Below, in pieces: positions 12,301 through 22,817 of a stretch of 64,000 nt of DNA. The notes beneath the pieces are model-generated. The model was given only the letters and a program-made list of their open reading frames with translations. It made no database searches and was not told the DNA's origin. Positions within the stretch are counted from its first letter, which is position 1. Each line of letters begins with the position of its first letter. The stretch is from Hermatobates lingyangjiaoensis (lineage: Eukaryota > Arthropoda > Insecta > Hemiptera > Hermatobatidae): NCBI GenBank assembly GCA_026182355.1, contig JAPFBL010000170.1, forward strand, positions 630,001 through 694,000, in the 5' to 3' direction. The position numbers were made by a program, and so were the translations under genes.

Positions 12301-13197
12301 AGTCCAAAGGTGACCACGTTACCACATAGTTAACCTAGCCCTCTGTAAATTAAGTACCTTTCAATTGTTTTGCAAGTTCTCTTTTCCATTGCTTCATATT
12401 TACTGCTCTCTTTCCACCAGTCATGTTTGAATTGTATTATTAAAATGTATAATATATCTATGAATAATAAAATAAAAATAATACGCACTGGAATTGCGTA
12501 TTTTGGAAACCAATTAGTTTCTTTTATTGTAATAACACCTATATAGGATGTTAATATGAAAAACAATACAAGTAAACTCTACGGTTATGTATCATGGCAA
12601 TTCAGAGCATGAAAGATTCTATTTAATGGTGAAATTCATGAATTTTAGTAACCAGCTTATCCATAGTATAACAACCAAATAATAACAAAAAAACAAGGAA
12701 TTTTCAATTTTTTGCTATAACATTCTTCTTCCCTCGAATTGTACCCTAATTACTAATATTAATTATTCATAAGATATCATTATTAACCATCATACCTCGT
12801 CTATCGCTGGTGAAGTCGCCCTTACCAAAGTAAGTTAATAATGATATCTTATTTACTAACCTCTGTGTCACTAACAATATGCATGTATTAATTGTTCAAC
12901 TAAGTATTGTACAATTTCAATTACTGTAAGCCTGTCAAAAGTGAGTCGTATATGTTTTAAAATAATATTTATCTTAGAAGGAACTGTTATAATAATTCAT
13001 TGCTTTAAAACAATTTTGATAGCAATCAAAGGTATACTTAAAGCATACATACAGAGTGGTTTTAATGTGATTCAATGGCTGAGTTGATTTTTTTTGAAAC
13101 AGGTGTGGTGGGAGAGGCTTTACCAGTGACTTCAGAAGAGGACATCTTTGACTATATAGATTACCCTTACAAACACCCAACTGAGAGAAATATATAA
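6359..13197 (+). CDS. POLB: DNA polymerase beta (seven exons)
   Basis: Base-excision-repair polymerase: it removes the 5'-deoxyribose phosphate and fills the one-base gap. Exons: 6359-6422, 6487-6686, 6767-6927, 7286-7408, 7487-7658, 10326-10509, 13103-13197. All junctions are GT-AG with matching phases and join to 332 codons plus TAA (human: 335). The N-terminal lyase domain has MGKRKA, the [12 protein letters not shown] block and the first helix-hairpin-helix [14 protein letters not shown], with the Schiff-base Lys at about residue 73. The second hairpin is [11 protein letters not shown] (103-113). The catalytic triad is visible: SGDVDV gives Asp191 and Asp193, RRLDIR gives Asp253. The YFTGSD and N-K-Q-M-R nucleotide-pocket motifs follow (268-280). 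The segment before RRLDIR is about seven residues shorter than in human. Start choice: this ATG gives the family-typical N-terminus and precedes a good donor. Introns 5 and 6 (each about 2.6 kb) hold foldback and SINE insertions. I see no break, so it is probably functional. Confidence 0.96.
7955..8446. mobile_element. FB-A foldback in POLB intron 5 (largest FB-A copy)
   Basis: Inverted arms of about 240 bp centred near 8205. The left end TAACGTAGTGCAATCAG matches the right end of other FB-A copies in inverse. Both arms contain TAAGGGTGAGTGTC, the ATGTCATCAGAGAGTT block and the GAAACGCGTTG core. The CTGAGGA box is mutated to CTAAGGA in both arms. In a POLB pre-mRNA it would form a very long hairpin. 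Confidence 0.85.
9490..9690. repeat. Diverged ~95-bp tandem duplication in POLB intron 5
   Basis: 9500-9590 and 9597-9685 share ATTATTGCTTT, AAAAGTTTATTTCAAT and ATAG-TATTTTT--GG-ATTAT in the same order. Confidence 0.6.
9719..9760 (-). mobile_element. Solitary FB-A-like core
   Basis: The minus strand reads CTGAAGAAC, a loop, then TGTTCGAAACGTT. It is related to the FB-A hairpin core but without recognisable arms. Confidence 0.45.
9822..9902. repeat. 27-bp tandem repeat, three copies
   Basis: CATTATAGTTCCCGACATC recurs at 9822, 9849 and 9876. The 27-bp period keeps a minus-strand frame open and gives a repeated peptide there, but this lies within a POLB intron and I do not call it coding. 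Confidence 0.85.
10020..10260. other. Unclassified GC-richer intronic block
   Basis: It contains GATCGAATCC, similar to a pol III B box, and a motif GCCGGCTGCATGCGGTG. No convincing A box is seen. It could be a degenerate SINE. Confidence 0.2.
10717..11047 (+). mobile_element. tRNA-derived SINE, best copy, in POLB intron 6
   Basis: The tRNA-like head has A box TAGCTCAGTGGTTA (10727-10740) and B box GGTTCAATCC (10770-10779). The body contains a GGACGTTAAACCG motif, a CAGGTACTCGTTAAAG motif and a 3' end of CCTAA-like repeats (11026-11047). Same-family copies: 848-930, 11999-12342, 45706-45948 and 59241-59555. The head is not a free tRNA gene because the cloverleaf is incomplete and the same body follows in every long copy. 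Confidence 0.88.
11999..12342 (-). mobile_element. SINE, minus-strand copy
   Basis: Reverse copy of the 10717 SINE, diverged, with an extra ~45 bp near 12090-12135. The degenerate A and B boxes lie at the right end (about 12270-12340). Confidence 0.8.
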
Positions 13198-13199
13198 AC

Positions 13200-13290
13200 A
13201 CCAAACTGTTGGCTTTTTCCTGAAATTTAGCTTTTTATTTTGGAGTTATTTTATTATTTATTTATTTATTTTTCATTGAGGGTGAATATA
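13200..13290. other. POLB 3' flank
   Basis: AT-rich sequence after the TAA. The POLB poly(A) site is not obvious. A non-LTR element on the opposite strand begins at about 13281. Confidence 0.3.
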
Positions 13291-13590
13291 GCACTGCATC
13301 CTGAGAACTATTGTACTTCCCCTCTCCCCTTCTGTACTATAGTACTCCATTTAGCTTCAGCGCTCCCAAGAAGCTCAGCACTTTTGCTGGGTCCAACGGT
13401 AAAAGTTCTATGGTTTTGTTAAGTGTCCCGAAGCACCTGCATCTGTGTAGCAAAGTTACCTGACAGTGAGCCAGCAGGTGCAACGGTGTCTCTTCCTCTT
13501 CCTTCCAGAATCTGCGCAAACCATCCTTGATAACGCCCATTCTTTGCAGATAGCCATTCAGTTTACAGTGACCCGTTAAAAAATCTGGTT
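13281..13590 (-). pseudogene. Non-LTR retrotransposon, RNase H C-terminal part and 3' end
   Basis: The minus-strand frame reads LTGHCKLNGYLQRMG, then a KEEEETPLHLLAHC block, then a Leu-rich tail. 'TGH--LN-YL-RMG' followed by an 'EEETP-HLL-HC' finger-like motif is typical of the RNase H end and tail of R1/Jockey/I-type ORF2 proteins. The tail segment continues into 13281-13400, which recurs at 970-1085. The open frame is about 80 codons and no RT domain is present. Confidence 0.7.
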
Positions 13591-13599
13591 AAAATCCTT

Positions 13600-14874
13600 A
13601 AATTATTCCAGCTCCTTTCCATACAATACAAGATTTGCCTATTCTCAAACTTATTGAGAAGTATCTTTGATTGTCTATTTATGAGTATATTTATATTATT
13701 ATTTTTTGTATTGTTATATTTAAAGTGATTGAAATTAAGTATTATTTATTTTTTAAGCAAATTTGTTTTTATTTTGTTAACATAAAACTAATAAATTTCA
13801 AATATATGTTAAAAGTTTATTGAACAACCGAAATCCTTGATTAGAGATTAGACCTTTATCTATAGAGGATTGTTGCGATTTCTTTAATTAAAAGTAAGTT
13901 CATTAAGAAATTAATAAACCATTTTACTTCGTGTTGTAGTTTTCGACCGGTTCAGTATGTCGTCCATCTTCAAGACAAACTAAATCTTTAGGAATGCGAA
14001 ACTGGTTTAACGTCCTGAATGAATACAGACCCTTCCGTTGCATTGATGTGTAAATTTAATGTTCGTATTTAGTGAAAATATTTAAATGTGCACCTTCCTG
14101 TGTTTAACAGAAACGTATGTGCATTCTTTTTCATTCCATGCGGATTTCATATATCTGAACTATATCACCAGAAGATTTCTTAAAGTAACGCTATTTATTT
14201 TTAATATAACGTGCTCTAACATCTGTGGTAATAGCAATGTGTACGTATTTACAATTATGTAGTCCTGCTTTATGTTAAATGCTGACCTGTGTTTAATGTC
14301 AGAAATATATAAGGTTATATAATCCCATGGCCCTTAGACCATGGTCTTTCCAGTTGGAGTGCGCTACGTGTGAACATGGTTGTGCGTCGCCTACAGCTAC
14401 GATTCTACAGGTATGTGAAGTTTCACACTATGATAGGTAGAACCACTTATTATTCATAGTCATTGTCACCTAGTGTTTTAAAAATAACAATAATTTCAAA
14501 GAATTTATACAAATAGAATGTGTATGACTAAATTACACAAATTTATTATTCACAGCTTGTGAAGTTTGAGTTATGTCGGCCATATTATATGAACTTATCA
14601 TTTATATCTATTTTAACAATAGAATTATGTTTAAAATATGATGTTCATCTGAACTAATTTATTGACATTAAACCAAAATGACTGATGATTCTGGATTAGG
14701 AATTGTAATATACTTCTCAGTATGATAGACTTATAAACATGACGTCTATTTGAAATAAGTTATCAAGTCAACTAATTATTCATAGTTTAGTGATCAATAA
14801 AACAGACTTTTAAAGATAAAGTGAGTTTCAAGAATACATGTATTGAGGTATTGAGATCGATCTACTTCCTAAAG
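13600..14874. other. Region between POLB and the spectrin exons
   Basis: Mostly AT-rich. A degenerate hammerhead-like core lies at 13935-13985 on the minus strand (TGAAGATGGAC ... GGTCGAAAAC). At 14376 an ATG opens a short frame ending in a good donor (CTACAG|GTATGTG, about 14412). It could be a small 5' exon, but it does not splice in frame to the next recognised exon, so I do not call it. Confidence 0.3.
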
Positions 14875-15055
14875 GTATGGTGAAGGAGCTAGAAGATCTG
14901 GAGAAGAAGTGTGACGGGGAGGCTTTGTGGCTGAATGTCTGCTGCTGTCGCGACAGGAGTTGGAGAGCGGCATTGACAAGTGCCTGGCGGAGGTGACCCT
15001 AAGTGCCAATGTCAGGACGTCTAGCATTCCTCTTATTCAGGAGCAGCTCAACAAA
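14875..15055 (+). pseudogene. Spectrin-repeat exon with internal frameshift
   Basis: After acceptor AAAG the frame reads MVKELEDLEKKCDGEAL. The continuation VAECLLLSRQELESG lies one frame away, switching at about 14925 (one base missing or two extra). The distal part ends EQLNK at donor GTAATT in phase 0. Confidence 0.7.
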
Positions 15056-15197
15056 GTAATTAGAGTGTATCAACTAATTCTTATTATTATTACTCAACTA
15101 ATTACTTTGTATCAACGTGTACATACTATTGAGTACTGCATGTTATTTTTCATCTCGTGAGAAAGGTACACTAACCCCTTCGACCATTGGTCTGCAG

Positions 15198-15243
15198 GGC
15201 TTGGCCTTGTACATCAACCAGCTCTCAGCCCAGGAGTGCAATC
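15198..15243 (+). pseudogene. Truncated spectrin-repeat exon
   Basis: Acceptor TCTGCAG precedes GLALYINQLSAQECN in phase 0, matching the end phase of the previous exon. No donor follows. From about 15244 the sequence changes to an unrelated block, so the exon seems cut by an insertion. Confidence 0.5.
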
Positions 15244-16010
15244 TGTGTTTCTCCTTGACAATACTCAAGCAAGGGTTTGAATACTCTGAGTGTAACATGT
15301 AGGAAATTTAGCAATGCATTTGCAAAGCACGTTACATTCAGCCCAGAGTCAGTCTGGAAACCGAACCACATGGTAGTGCTCAGAGCAGTCACGTAGGGTT
15401 TGGCTTTGCGGAACTATTACTTAGAGTGTCGGGTAACCTTCTAACCTCACCGTAATCACCGAAGGATGTAATCCTGGTCCGGGATGAGCCGAACTTGATA
15501 CAAACACTGTATCAGACAACTTTCTTTTTCTTTCTAACAAACACTGAATCAGACAACTGGTGCGTGGTACTATATGGTATAACGCTTGGATGCTAAAACT
15601 GTTAGCCTGCTTCTCACAGCGAGTCTAGATAGCCACATCTAGATAGGACATCGGTACTAGGCACATCCGACACTTCACAGCTAAATCACTAAAGTCAACT
15701 GAATCCGAATTGGTTTGAGATTATAGTATATCAACAATCTACTATTCACAACTGTAGACTTACAGTAAGCTTGTTTCAAATTGACTTACATTTGACAAGA
15801 GGAAATAACTATTTAAATTCGTTGTATCGCATATGCTGTCTTTGAACGACGTCCACCTTCAATAGTATCACTCATGACCGACTATGGTCGGGTCCGAAAC
15901 AGATGTTGCTGTAAAACATACTAAATAAAATAGTAGTTACGATAATAAGAGTTATTGAATAATAATAATAGTTGAGGTTTACTTTTTACCAGCCTGTGTG
16001 GTACATATAT
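15244..16010. other. Unclassified insertion-like block
   Basis: No gene recognised. The sequence is more GC-rich than the introns around it, with phrases such as CCGTAATCACCGAAGG and GGTCCGGGATGAGCCG, but no terminal repeats that I can define. It probably derives from a mobile element. Confidence 0.3.
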
Positions 16011-16145
16011 ATATATAAACTAGAATTTAAAAAGAACACATAGAAAGGAAATCACTGAACTCACTACTATATTTCGATGTCCTCGTCTTCAGGAAAAGAA
16101 GTGAATCGCTCCAAAGGCTGATATCGACTTATATATATAACTTAT
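16011..16145 (-). mobile_element. FB-B element, single-unit form
   Basis: (TA)n-flanked element whose sequence equals the flanks plus one unit of the array at 134-650: ACTCACTACTATATTTCG, then one 52-bp unit at 16079-16130. It gives the ancestral one-copy state of that array. Confidence 0.85.
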
Positions 16146-16661
16146 ATATATATATAACATATTACATATGTTATTATATGTGGTATGTATTGTAGAACAA
16201 TATTTATATAATTAATTAAGTTATTAAATTATTTCAATGTGCCTAGATTCATCTAGTTATGATAGATGATTAACTTTTCATCCAAGTTTACTTTGAGTAT
16301 ATATAATATAAATTTGGAAAGGCCCAGAAATGTTTCGGAAGTGATCATCCGTGCTCAAGGGTGACAAACAATCTCGTGAAGCAATCACCGCATAGTGTTA
16401 GCATAGAAGAGGCTTATAAGATTGCTATTTTATAACATCTCTGTTTGAATTATTCTTGTGAAGTAAACAATGAAAAACCAGTTATCTACTAAGTTAACTC
16501 TAACTTGCATTAACTCTTAACTCTTTTTTCTTGAATTTTGAATTTTTTTTAACGGTAATTTATGAATTTCATTTCAAAAATGTACATCAGTTAAAATATG
16601 TTTGTTCATTTGATTGAATGTTGTTCTTTATAATTTTAAACATATGTGTAATCGATTTTAG

Positions 16662-16784
16662 GCTCAGCAAAAAATGGATGAAACTGTGGCCCTATTAGGA
16701 AAAGTGAAAAAACAAATGAAGGATCTGGTTAAGCCAGTTGGAAGCAAAGTTGAGGATGTACAAGCCATTATTGATGCATATCAG
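16662..16784 (+). CDS. Spectrin-repeat exon (41 codons)
   Basis: Open, phase 0 at both ends, acceptor TTTTAG and donor GTACAG. It contains KMDETVALLGKVKKQ and VEDVQAIIDAYQ, typical of a spectrin-repeat helix. Confidence 0.75.
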
Positions 16785-17830
16785 GTACAGAAAATTTTAT
16801 TGTAATGCGTCTAAGTGATTTATATGTTATTTTATTATATCCATACTTATAATATTTGTGTTATGAACAAAAACAACACACACATGTAAAACTTGAAACT
16901 CACTAACAAATAGGAGATTATCACTCATGGTGAAAAAATTTTGGAAATACAGTCTTAAGGAGAAAGAAGAATATACAAGGGTGTTGAAGGGGAAGAGAGG
17001 TTTAGAGACGGTTACAAAGTGAAATTCAGTGTATCCGACGTCTTACCATGAAACTTTAAAAGGAGTGGAGATCAAAAATTATAATCTTAAAAAATATAAA
17101 AAATAATCGAGAAAGATGAAAAGTAAGTGGTTTCAATCTATTGAAAGATCGTGGTCTACTTTTAGAACTGTAAACTGTGCTTTATACGTTGATAACGTTG
17201 TACAAACTGAATATACAATATTAAAATTCGATTCATGATTGTTAAACTATAAGTCCATTATATTGAGTTATTTTTAGAAACAGTATTTTGATTCTGCCTT
17301 TATTGTATTCTTATCTATATCTTGAAAAAATATTTTTTGATTATACTTTCAATAGTTACATATTTTGTGGAAATAATTTTGCAAAATGAAATTCTGTGCT
17401 GCGATATAAAACGGTTATAGTTTTGAAAACTCCTGATATTGTTTTCATTTCCCTGATGTCATTTTTTTTAATTATGTTTTTCCTTCAATATTCTCATTTC
17501 CAGCTTTAAGTTTCCACGTAGTTAGAGGGATAAAATATTCTTTTGATAGATGATCCTTTCTTTTCAGTTATGGTTCATCAACGTTTATTAAGTTAACGTT
17601 GATTTTAATTAAGGGTTGTAAATTCTTCCAAATTCAACTTCATCTTTAACAGTATTGGATAATTAGAATATCAGAATGTATTTCTCATACGTGAAAAACT
17701 CTACATTCAGAGCCAGCTATGGACACAGGATCTCTGATGCTGAGCCTACTTGTAGCTGACCGTGTAATGTTATTTCTCCAATAAACTGGACCAATTTTCA
17801 ATTAATCCATTAAGAATGTGTTCTTTTCAG
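16785..17830. other. Intron
   Basis: AT-rich intron with a T-rich stretch and AG at 17829-17830. No repeat family recognised. Confidence 0.5.
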
Positions 17831-18100
17831 GCTTTACTAGACGAAGTGAAAGATTGGAAGCTGGAGCTTGGCGATGTTGAGGTGGGAGGAGGAGATGGTT
17901 CAGTGTTGAAAGAACAGGATGACATCATGAAAGCCCTGGAGGATCAGATAGCTGGCCTGCGTCAGTTATTGAAACTGAGACAACAGTTCATTTCCCTCAT
18001 TATGGAAATCACTACTTTTATTGCTACCTACACAACCGTCGTGAGAGACATCGAACACTCCCCTGTTACTACTCAAGAAAAAATTAACAAATACCACGAG
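17831..18100 (+). CDS. Spectrin-repeat exon (90 codons)
   Basis: Fully open and phase 0 at both ends, acceptor TTCTTTTCAG and donor GTAATC. It contains LLDEVKDWKLELGDVE, GGGDGSVLKEQDDIM, then IAGLRQLLKLRQQF and TTVVRDIEHSP. It is the longest intact exon of the set and strong evidence of past or present coding function. Confidence 0.82.
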
Positions 18101-19010
18101 GTAATCTTGAGGAAAATTTTCTGTTGAAACGAAATTCCCTATTTTGTGCTAATCTTTTAGTGCACTTCGAGCACTTGCCTTTATTAATGACGAGAAATTT
18201 ATATATATATAACCTGTTGGCTTTCGTCTTCTCTCCCTACTAGTTCATTTCCTGAGGATGACCGTCAAATCAGTTAAAATATTGAATGTGAATCCTAGTT
18301 CCTCGTTTTCATTCGTGGTTTAATATTTAATATTAAATTACTTATTATATAAACTATTAAATATTTTATAATAATGAAAGCAAATCAAAATTTTGGACTT
18401 TTTTTGGATACCCAAAATGTTACCCTCAAATGTGTGAGTGGGCTCCAAAACAATGTGAAATAATAATAAAGCCCGAACGGTTTTCGTTATTAATAATATA
18501 CTCGAATGGATCGTTGCAATCAACGCTTAATTTGTATTTTGGTTTTGTTGTGTAAAGTTTATTATTATTATTTGTAGGAATATGCAAGCTAATTGAAATG
18601 GCAGTTCAAAAGTTTAATCTTTTTTGGAACAAACACATTTCTTCATCTTATCTGAAGAGTAGTATATTTTTGCACTGCAAGTTACATACTCTGGAATAAC
18701 AATATTAGCTGTTTCATTAATTTATCATCCATATTTTTATTTTGCCTAATTTAAAATATGTTTGAGTAATAGTTATTAATTAAAGTTCTATAAAAGTTAT
18801 AATTATTAAAAAGAAGTAGAGTCAGTTGGTTTCTGTCATATTTAATATAGTTAGTAAGAAGAAATAATGAAATAAAAGTCTTCAGGTACAAGTTTTTGAT
18901 AATCTGTTGAGTAATACATGTTCGTTTTGAAGATTTGTTTGTCGAGACATTGTTTTTTCACTAACATTTATCATTTAGTATGTGTAAATTATATGTATCA
19001 TTTTAAATAG
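18101..19010. other. Intron with degenerate foldback core
   Basis: Near 18250, CTGAGGA, T, GAC-C-GTC, then AAAT resembles the foldback core motif next to a short (TA)n at 18200. The rest is AT-rich intron. Confidence 0.4.
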
Positions 19011-19225
19011 GTGATAGCAAAGAAGAGCTTTCACATAGCTAGAAGAGCTTTCACACAGGAGTGTGAAGCTCTTCTAGCTTTTGCTTGCGACAAAGGAGAA
19101 CAAATTGCTTCGGAAGGATCAGCAGCCGATCGGCACAACGTGACAGAACAGCTTATAGCGCTCAAGGCTGAGGTTGCCGGTCTGTGGAAAGCAGTCGAAG
19201 CGGCTAGGCATGCTCTACTTCAAGA
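19011..19225 (+). CDS. Spectrin-repeat exon, 3' boundary unclear
   Basis: Acceptor AAATAG, then VIAKKSFHIARRAFTQ, CEALLAFACDKGEQ and VEAARHALLQE in an open frame. No convincing donor follows HALLQE; the frame just runs into intron-like sequence. The exon contains a 20-bp imperfect inverted repeat at 19037-19056 / 19061-19079. Confidence 0.65.
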
Positions 19226-19305
19226 ACTTTTCTTTATAAAAGGGTTGGAGTTGGGTTTATGTTTAAAAATCGAAATTGGCATAACTGATTGTGTTTGTTT
19301 TGTAG

Positions 19306-19462
19306 GGATTGGTTGGTTGAAGTGGTAAAGGGCTACGACAGGATGAAGGAAGGGCTGGAGGCGGTGGTGGAGGGACTGCGGCAGGCTGAGGGCAAGGCTC
19401 AACTCCGCCCTCTGCTCGATCTCTCCATCGACACCATTGAGCAGGCTAACGCCCTCCATCAG
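19306..19462 (+). CDS. Spectrin-repeat exon (52 codons, phase 1 start)
   Basis: Acceptor TTTTGTAG and donor GTCTCA. The frame gives DWLVEVVKGYDRMKEG, LEAVVEGLRQAEG, then LDLSIDTIEQANALHQ. Open throughout and markedly GC-richer than its surroundings, as expected of a host exon. Confidence 0.78.
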
Positions 19463-19722
19463 GTCTCATCTAGCACATTTCGTTCATACCAAACTTTACC
19501 CATACCAAGCACCTTTGTTGTGATTTATGTGTCTTCATTAATTTGTTTAAGTTGAATGAATTAAAATGATTCCTTTCTTGATTAGCTACCATAAGTTTGT
19601 CTACCGTGTAAAGCCTTTGGAATGAGATCTAGTCCCCTCACTGAGTTTTTTCTCTTTCGTAAGATAATATGCTTCTCATAAACCATAAAAGATTAACAAC
19701 ACTAAAATGATATTATGAAATA

Positions 19723-21843
19723 CAAGTAGTCCTCACTTAACAACGGGCTCGGTTAACGACGACTCGGAGTTACGACGGCATGTTAAAAATTGTCAAAAAG
19801 GCTAATAATTTGCCACTGAGGCACATACAGTACCGGGTGGAAGGCTAATATCTGCCGTAGTTGAAGCATTATAAAAAAAAAGACTTATGGTACATACAAA
19901 AGGTAAATGAAAAGAGAAATGCCAAGAAAGTAAATATGAATAAGTAAAATTACGTAAGTTCTACGATAGCCTTGACTTTGTATGCATGAACGGTATCCAG
20001 TGCTAGGCTAATATCTGCCATTTAGGCACATATGGTGCCGAGTGTAAGGCTAATATCTGCCGTAGTTAAAGCATTATAACAAAAAAGACTTATGGTACAT
20101 ATAAAAGAGAAATGCCAAGAAAGTAAATATGAATAAGTAAAATTACGTAAGTTCTACGATAGCCTTGACTTTGTATGCATGAACGGTATCCAGTGCTAGG
20201 CTAATATCTGCCATTTAGGCACATATGGTGCCGAGTGTAAGGCTAATATCTGCCGTAGTTAAAGCATTATAACAAAAAAGACTTATGGTTACAATATAAA
20301 AGAGAAATGCCAAGAAAGTAAATATGAATAAGTAAAATTACGTAAGTTCTACGATAGCCTTGACTTTGTATGCATGAACGGTATCCAGTGCTAGGCTAAT
20401 ATCTGCCATTTAGGCACATATGGTGCCGAGTGTAAGGCTAATATCTGCCGTAGTTAAAGCATTATAACAAAAAAGACTTATGGTACATATAAAAGAGAAA
20501 TGCCAAGAAAGTAAATATGAATAAGTAAAATTACGTAAGTTCTACGATAGCCTTGACTTTGTATGCATGAACGGTATCCAGTGCTAGGCTAATATCTGCC
20601 ATTTAGGCACATATGGTGCCGAGTGTAAGGCTAATATCTGCCGTAGTTAAAGCATTATAACAAAAAAGACTTATGGTACATATAAAAGAGAAATGCCAAG
20701 AAAGTAAATATGAATAAGTAAAATTACGTAAGTTCTACGATAGCCTTGACTTTGTATGCATGAACGGTATCCAGTGCTAGGCTAATATCTGCCATTTAGG
20801 CACATATGGTGCCGAGTGTAAGGCTAATATCTGCCGTAGTTAAAGCATTATAACAAAAAAGACTTATGGTACATATAAAAGAGAAATGCCAAGAAAGTAA
20901 ATATGAATAAGTAAAATTACGTAAGTTCTACGATAGCCTTGACTTTGTATGCATGAACGGTATCCAGTGCTAGGCTAATATCTGCCATTTAGGCACATAT
21001 GGTGCCGAGTGTAAGGCTAATATCTGCCGTAGTTAAAGCATTATAACAAAAAAGACTTATGGTACATATAAAAGAGAAATGCCAAGAAAGTAAATATGAA
21101 TAAGTAAAATTACGTAAGTTCTACGATAGCCTTGACTTTGTATGCATGAACGGTATCCAGTGCTAGGCTAATATCTGCCATTTAGGCACATATGGTGCCG
21201 AGTGTAAGGCTAATATCTGCCGTAGTTAAAGCATTATAACAAAAAAGACCTATGGTACATATAAAAGAGAAATGCCAAGAAAGTAAATATGAATAAGTAA
21301 AATTACGTAAGTTCTACGATAGCCATGACTTTGTATGCATGTACGGTATCCAGTGCTAGGCTAATATCTGCCATTTAGGCACATATGGTACCGAGTGTAA
21401 GGCTAATATCTGCCGTAGTTAAAGCATTATAACAAAAAAGACCTATGGTACATATAAAAGCAAAATGAAAAGAGAAATGCCAAGAAAGTGAACATGAATA
21501 GGTATAAATACAGTAAGTTCTACCGCAATGTAGGCTAGGCTGAGTCGTGCACAGGCAAAAGCTAAATGAAAAGGAAAAAGTTAAAATTCAATGTACTTGT
21601 TAAAAGTTTATACTTATTATTAAGAAAAACAATAGAAAGTAAAGAAAGAAAAGGTGAAGAAGTACAGAACAGTGTAAATAGCCCATATGTATGCAATACA
21701 GTAGGCTACTTTTACATCTACGATCCAAGCAAAATGCTTCTCGGACGGGAGCGGGCGGAGGGCAGGGGGGTTCGTTTAACGACGAAATCACTTAACGACG
21801 GGGTCTTCAGAACGTAACCCCGTCGTTAAATGAGGACTACTTG
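19723..21843. mobile_element. Pogo/Tigger-like non-autonomous DNA element (2121 bp)
   Basis: Terminal inverted repeats: left CAAGTAGTCCTCACTTAAC, right the complement of CAAGTAGTCCTCATTTAAC. The element is flanked by TA on both sides (19721-19722 and 21844-21845), the Tc1/mariner duplication. The termini resemble pogo/Tigger ends. Subterminal TTAACGACG motifs recur near both ends. There is no transposase; the interior is a 193-bp tandem array. It sits in an intron of the spectrin gene. Confidence 0.85.
19795..21475. repeat. 193-bp tandem array inside the pogo-like element
   Basis: TATGCATGAACGG recurs at 19981, 20174, 20369, 20562, 20755, 20948, 21141 and 21334 (TATGCATGTACGG in the last), spacing 193 bp except once 195. 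That is about eight and a half units, nearly identical in the middle and more diverged at both edges. Each unit contains two copies of GGCTAATATCTGCC. Confidence 0.95.
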
Positions 21844-21845
21844 TA

Positions 21846-22087
21846 CTACTGAAATAGCGTACTATAATATGTAAGTTGCCAAATATGACTATTTTGACTA
21901 ATTGACTTTCTTTTATCCAAGACTCTTCGTCAGTTCATGAAATTTGTTATCTTAGGTTCGAGAAAGTGAGTTATCTGTTTTAAGGTTATTGACATATCCA
22001 GAAGTATCGTAATTCTTAGTCTCAGTGTTTTTATGGTAGTTTATTTTCTACTAATTAATTAAGTGAACTAATTTGATTGGTGTTTAG
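21846..22087. other. Intron segment
   Basis: AT-rich intron ending in GTGTTTAG. Nothing else seen. Confidence 0.4.
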
Positions 22088-22412
22088 CGTTTGCTTAACG
22101 AAAGGGAAAGAGAATACCAAGAACACAGAAATTACAAGGAAACTTATGACGAGTTGAATGGCTGGCTTGGTCGAGCTCGTGATAGACTGCTTTGGCTGAA
22201 ACACCAGACTCAGCTAGTCCTGGACTCCACTCTAACACCACTGACTGCTCTTTTGAACAGGTGAGACTGACTGCGCACCCAGGGTGAGCTGCTCTTGGAG
22301 TCAGTGCTGACGACTTCTGCAGTGGCTTCGGCTGCCACCTCCGAGCAAGGACGGCAAACCATCGACAACGAAGTCACCGCCATCACACAGAGCTTCCACA
22401 ATCTATTCAACG
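22088..22412 (+). pseudogene. Spectrin-repeat exon with two in-frame TGA codons
   Basis: Frame: RLLNEREREYQEHRNYKETY, then LNGWLGRARDRLLWLKHQTQ and LDSTLTPLTALLNR, then TGA (22262-22264), D, TGA (22268-22270), then LRTQGELLLESV to ITQSFHNLFN in the same frame, with acceptor TTTAG and donor GTAACT. Both stops could be CGA to TGA changes. An alternative is that CAG|GTGAGA at 22261 is used as a donor, which would drop the distal half. Confidence 0.7.
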
Positions 22413-22786
22413 GTAACTGTAGACCAACAAGTCATAACTTAATCCCTTATCCATGAAACATAGTGTTTCTTGTAGTTCCTTATAAATTCATACATGTTTA
22501 TCATAAAACACAAACTAAGTATTACCATAAATACTCAATCAGTTAATATTACTAATATTCTTTTAATTACAATTCATATGCATAGTACAAGTAGATTAAC
22601 ACGCCATGAATTTCATAGGTTATCTTTTATAAAAATTAACATCCAAACCACAGAAAGGCATTCAGAAATGTGACTAAGACTTTTCACCCAAAACAACAGG
22701 TCTTTGTCAGAGTCAAGTTCAGTGAGACAGTCAATTTGAAAGATTTTAGTCACATTTGTGAATTTATTACTGAAGTTTGAACGTTG

Positions 22787-22817
<31 letters not shown>

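Noticed and set aside
14376..14412. Short first exon before the spectrin exons
   Set aside because: It has an ATG and a good donor but does not join in frame to the exon at 14875, and there is no other support.
21566..21817. ORF at the right end of the pogo-like element as a transposase piece
   Set aside because: No DDE or helix-turn-helix motif; the frame is Lys-rich low complexity.
22261..22290. A 27-bp intron removing the two TGA codons
   Set aside because: CAG|GTGAGA and a CACCCAG could be splice signals, but an intron of that size is too short for animal splicing.
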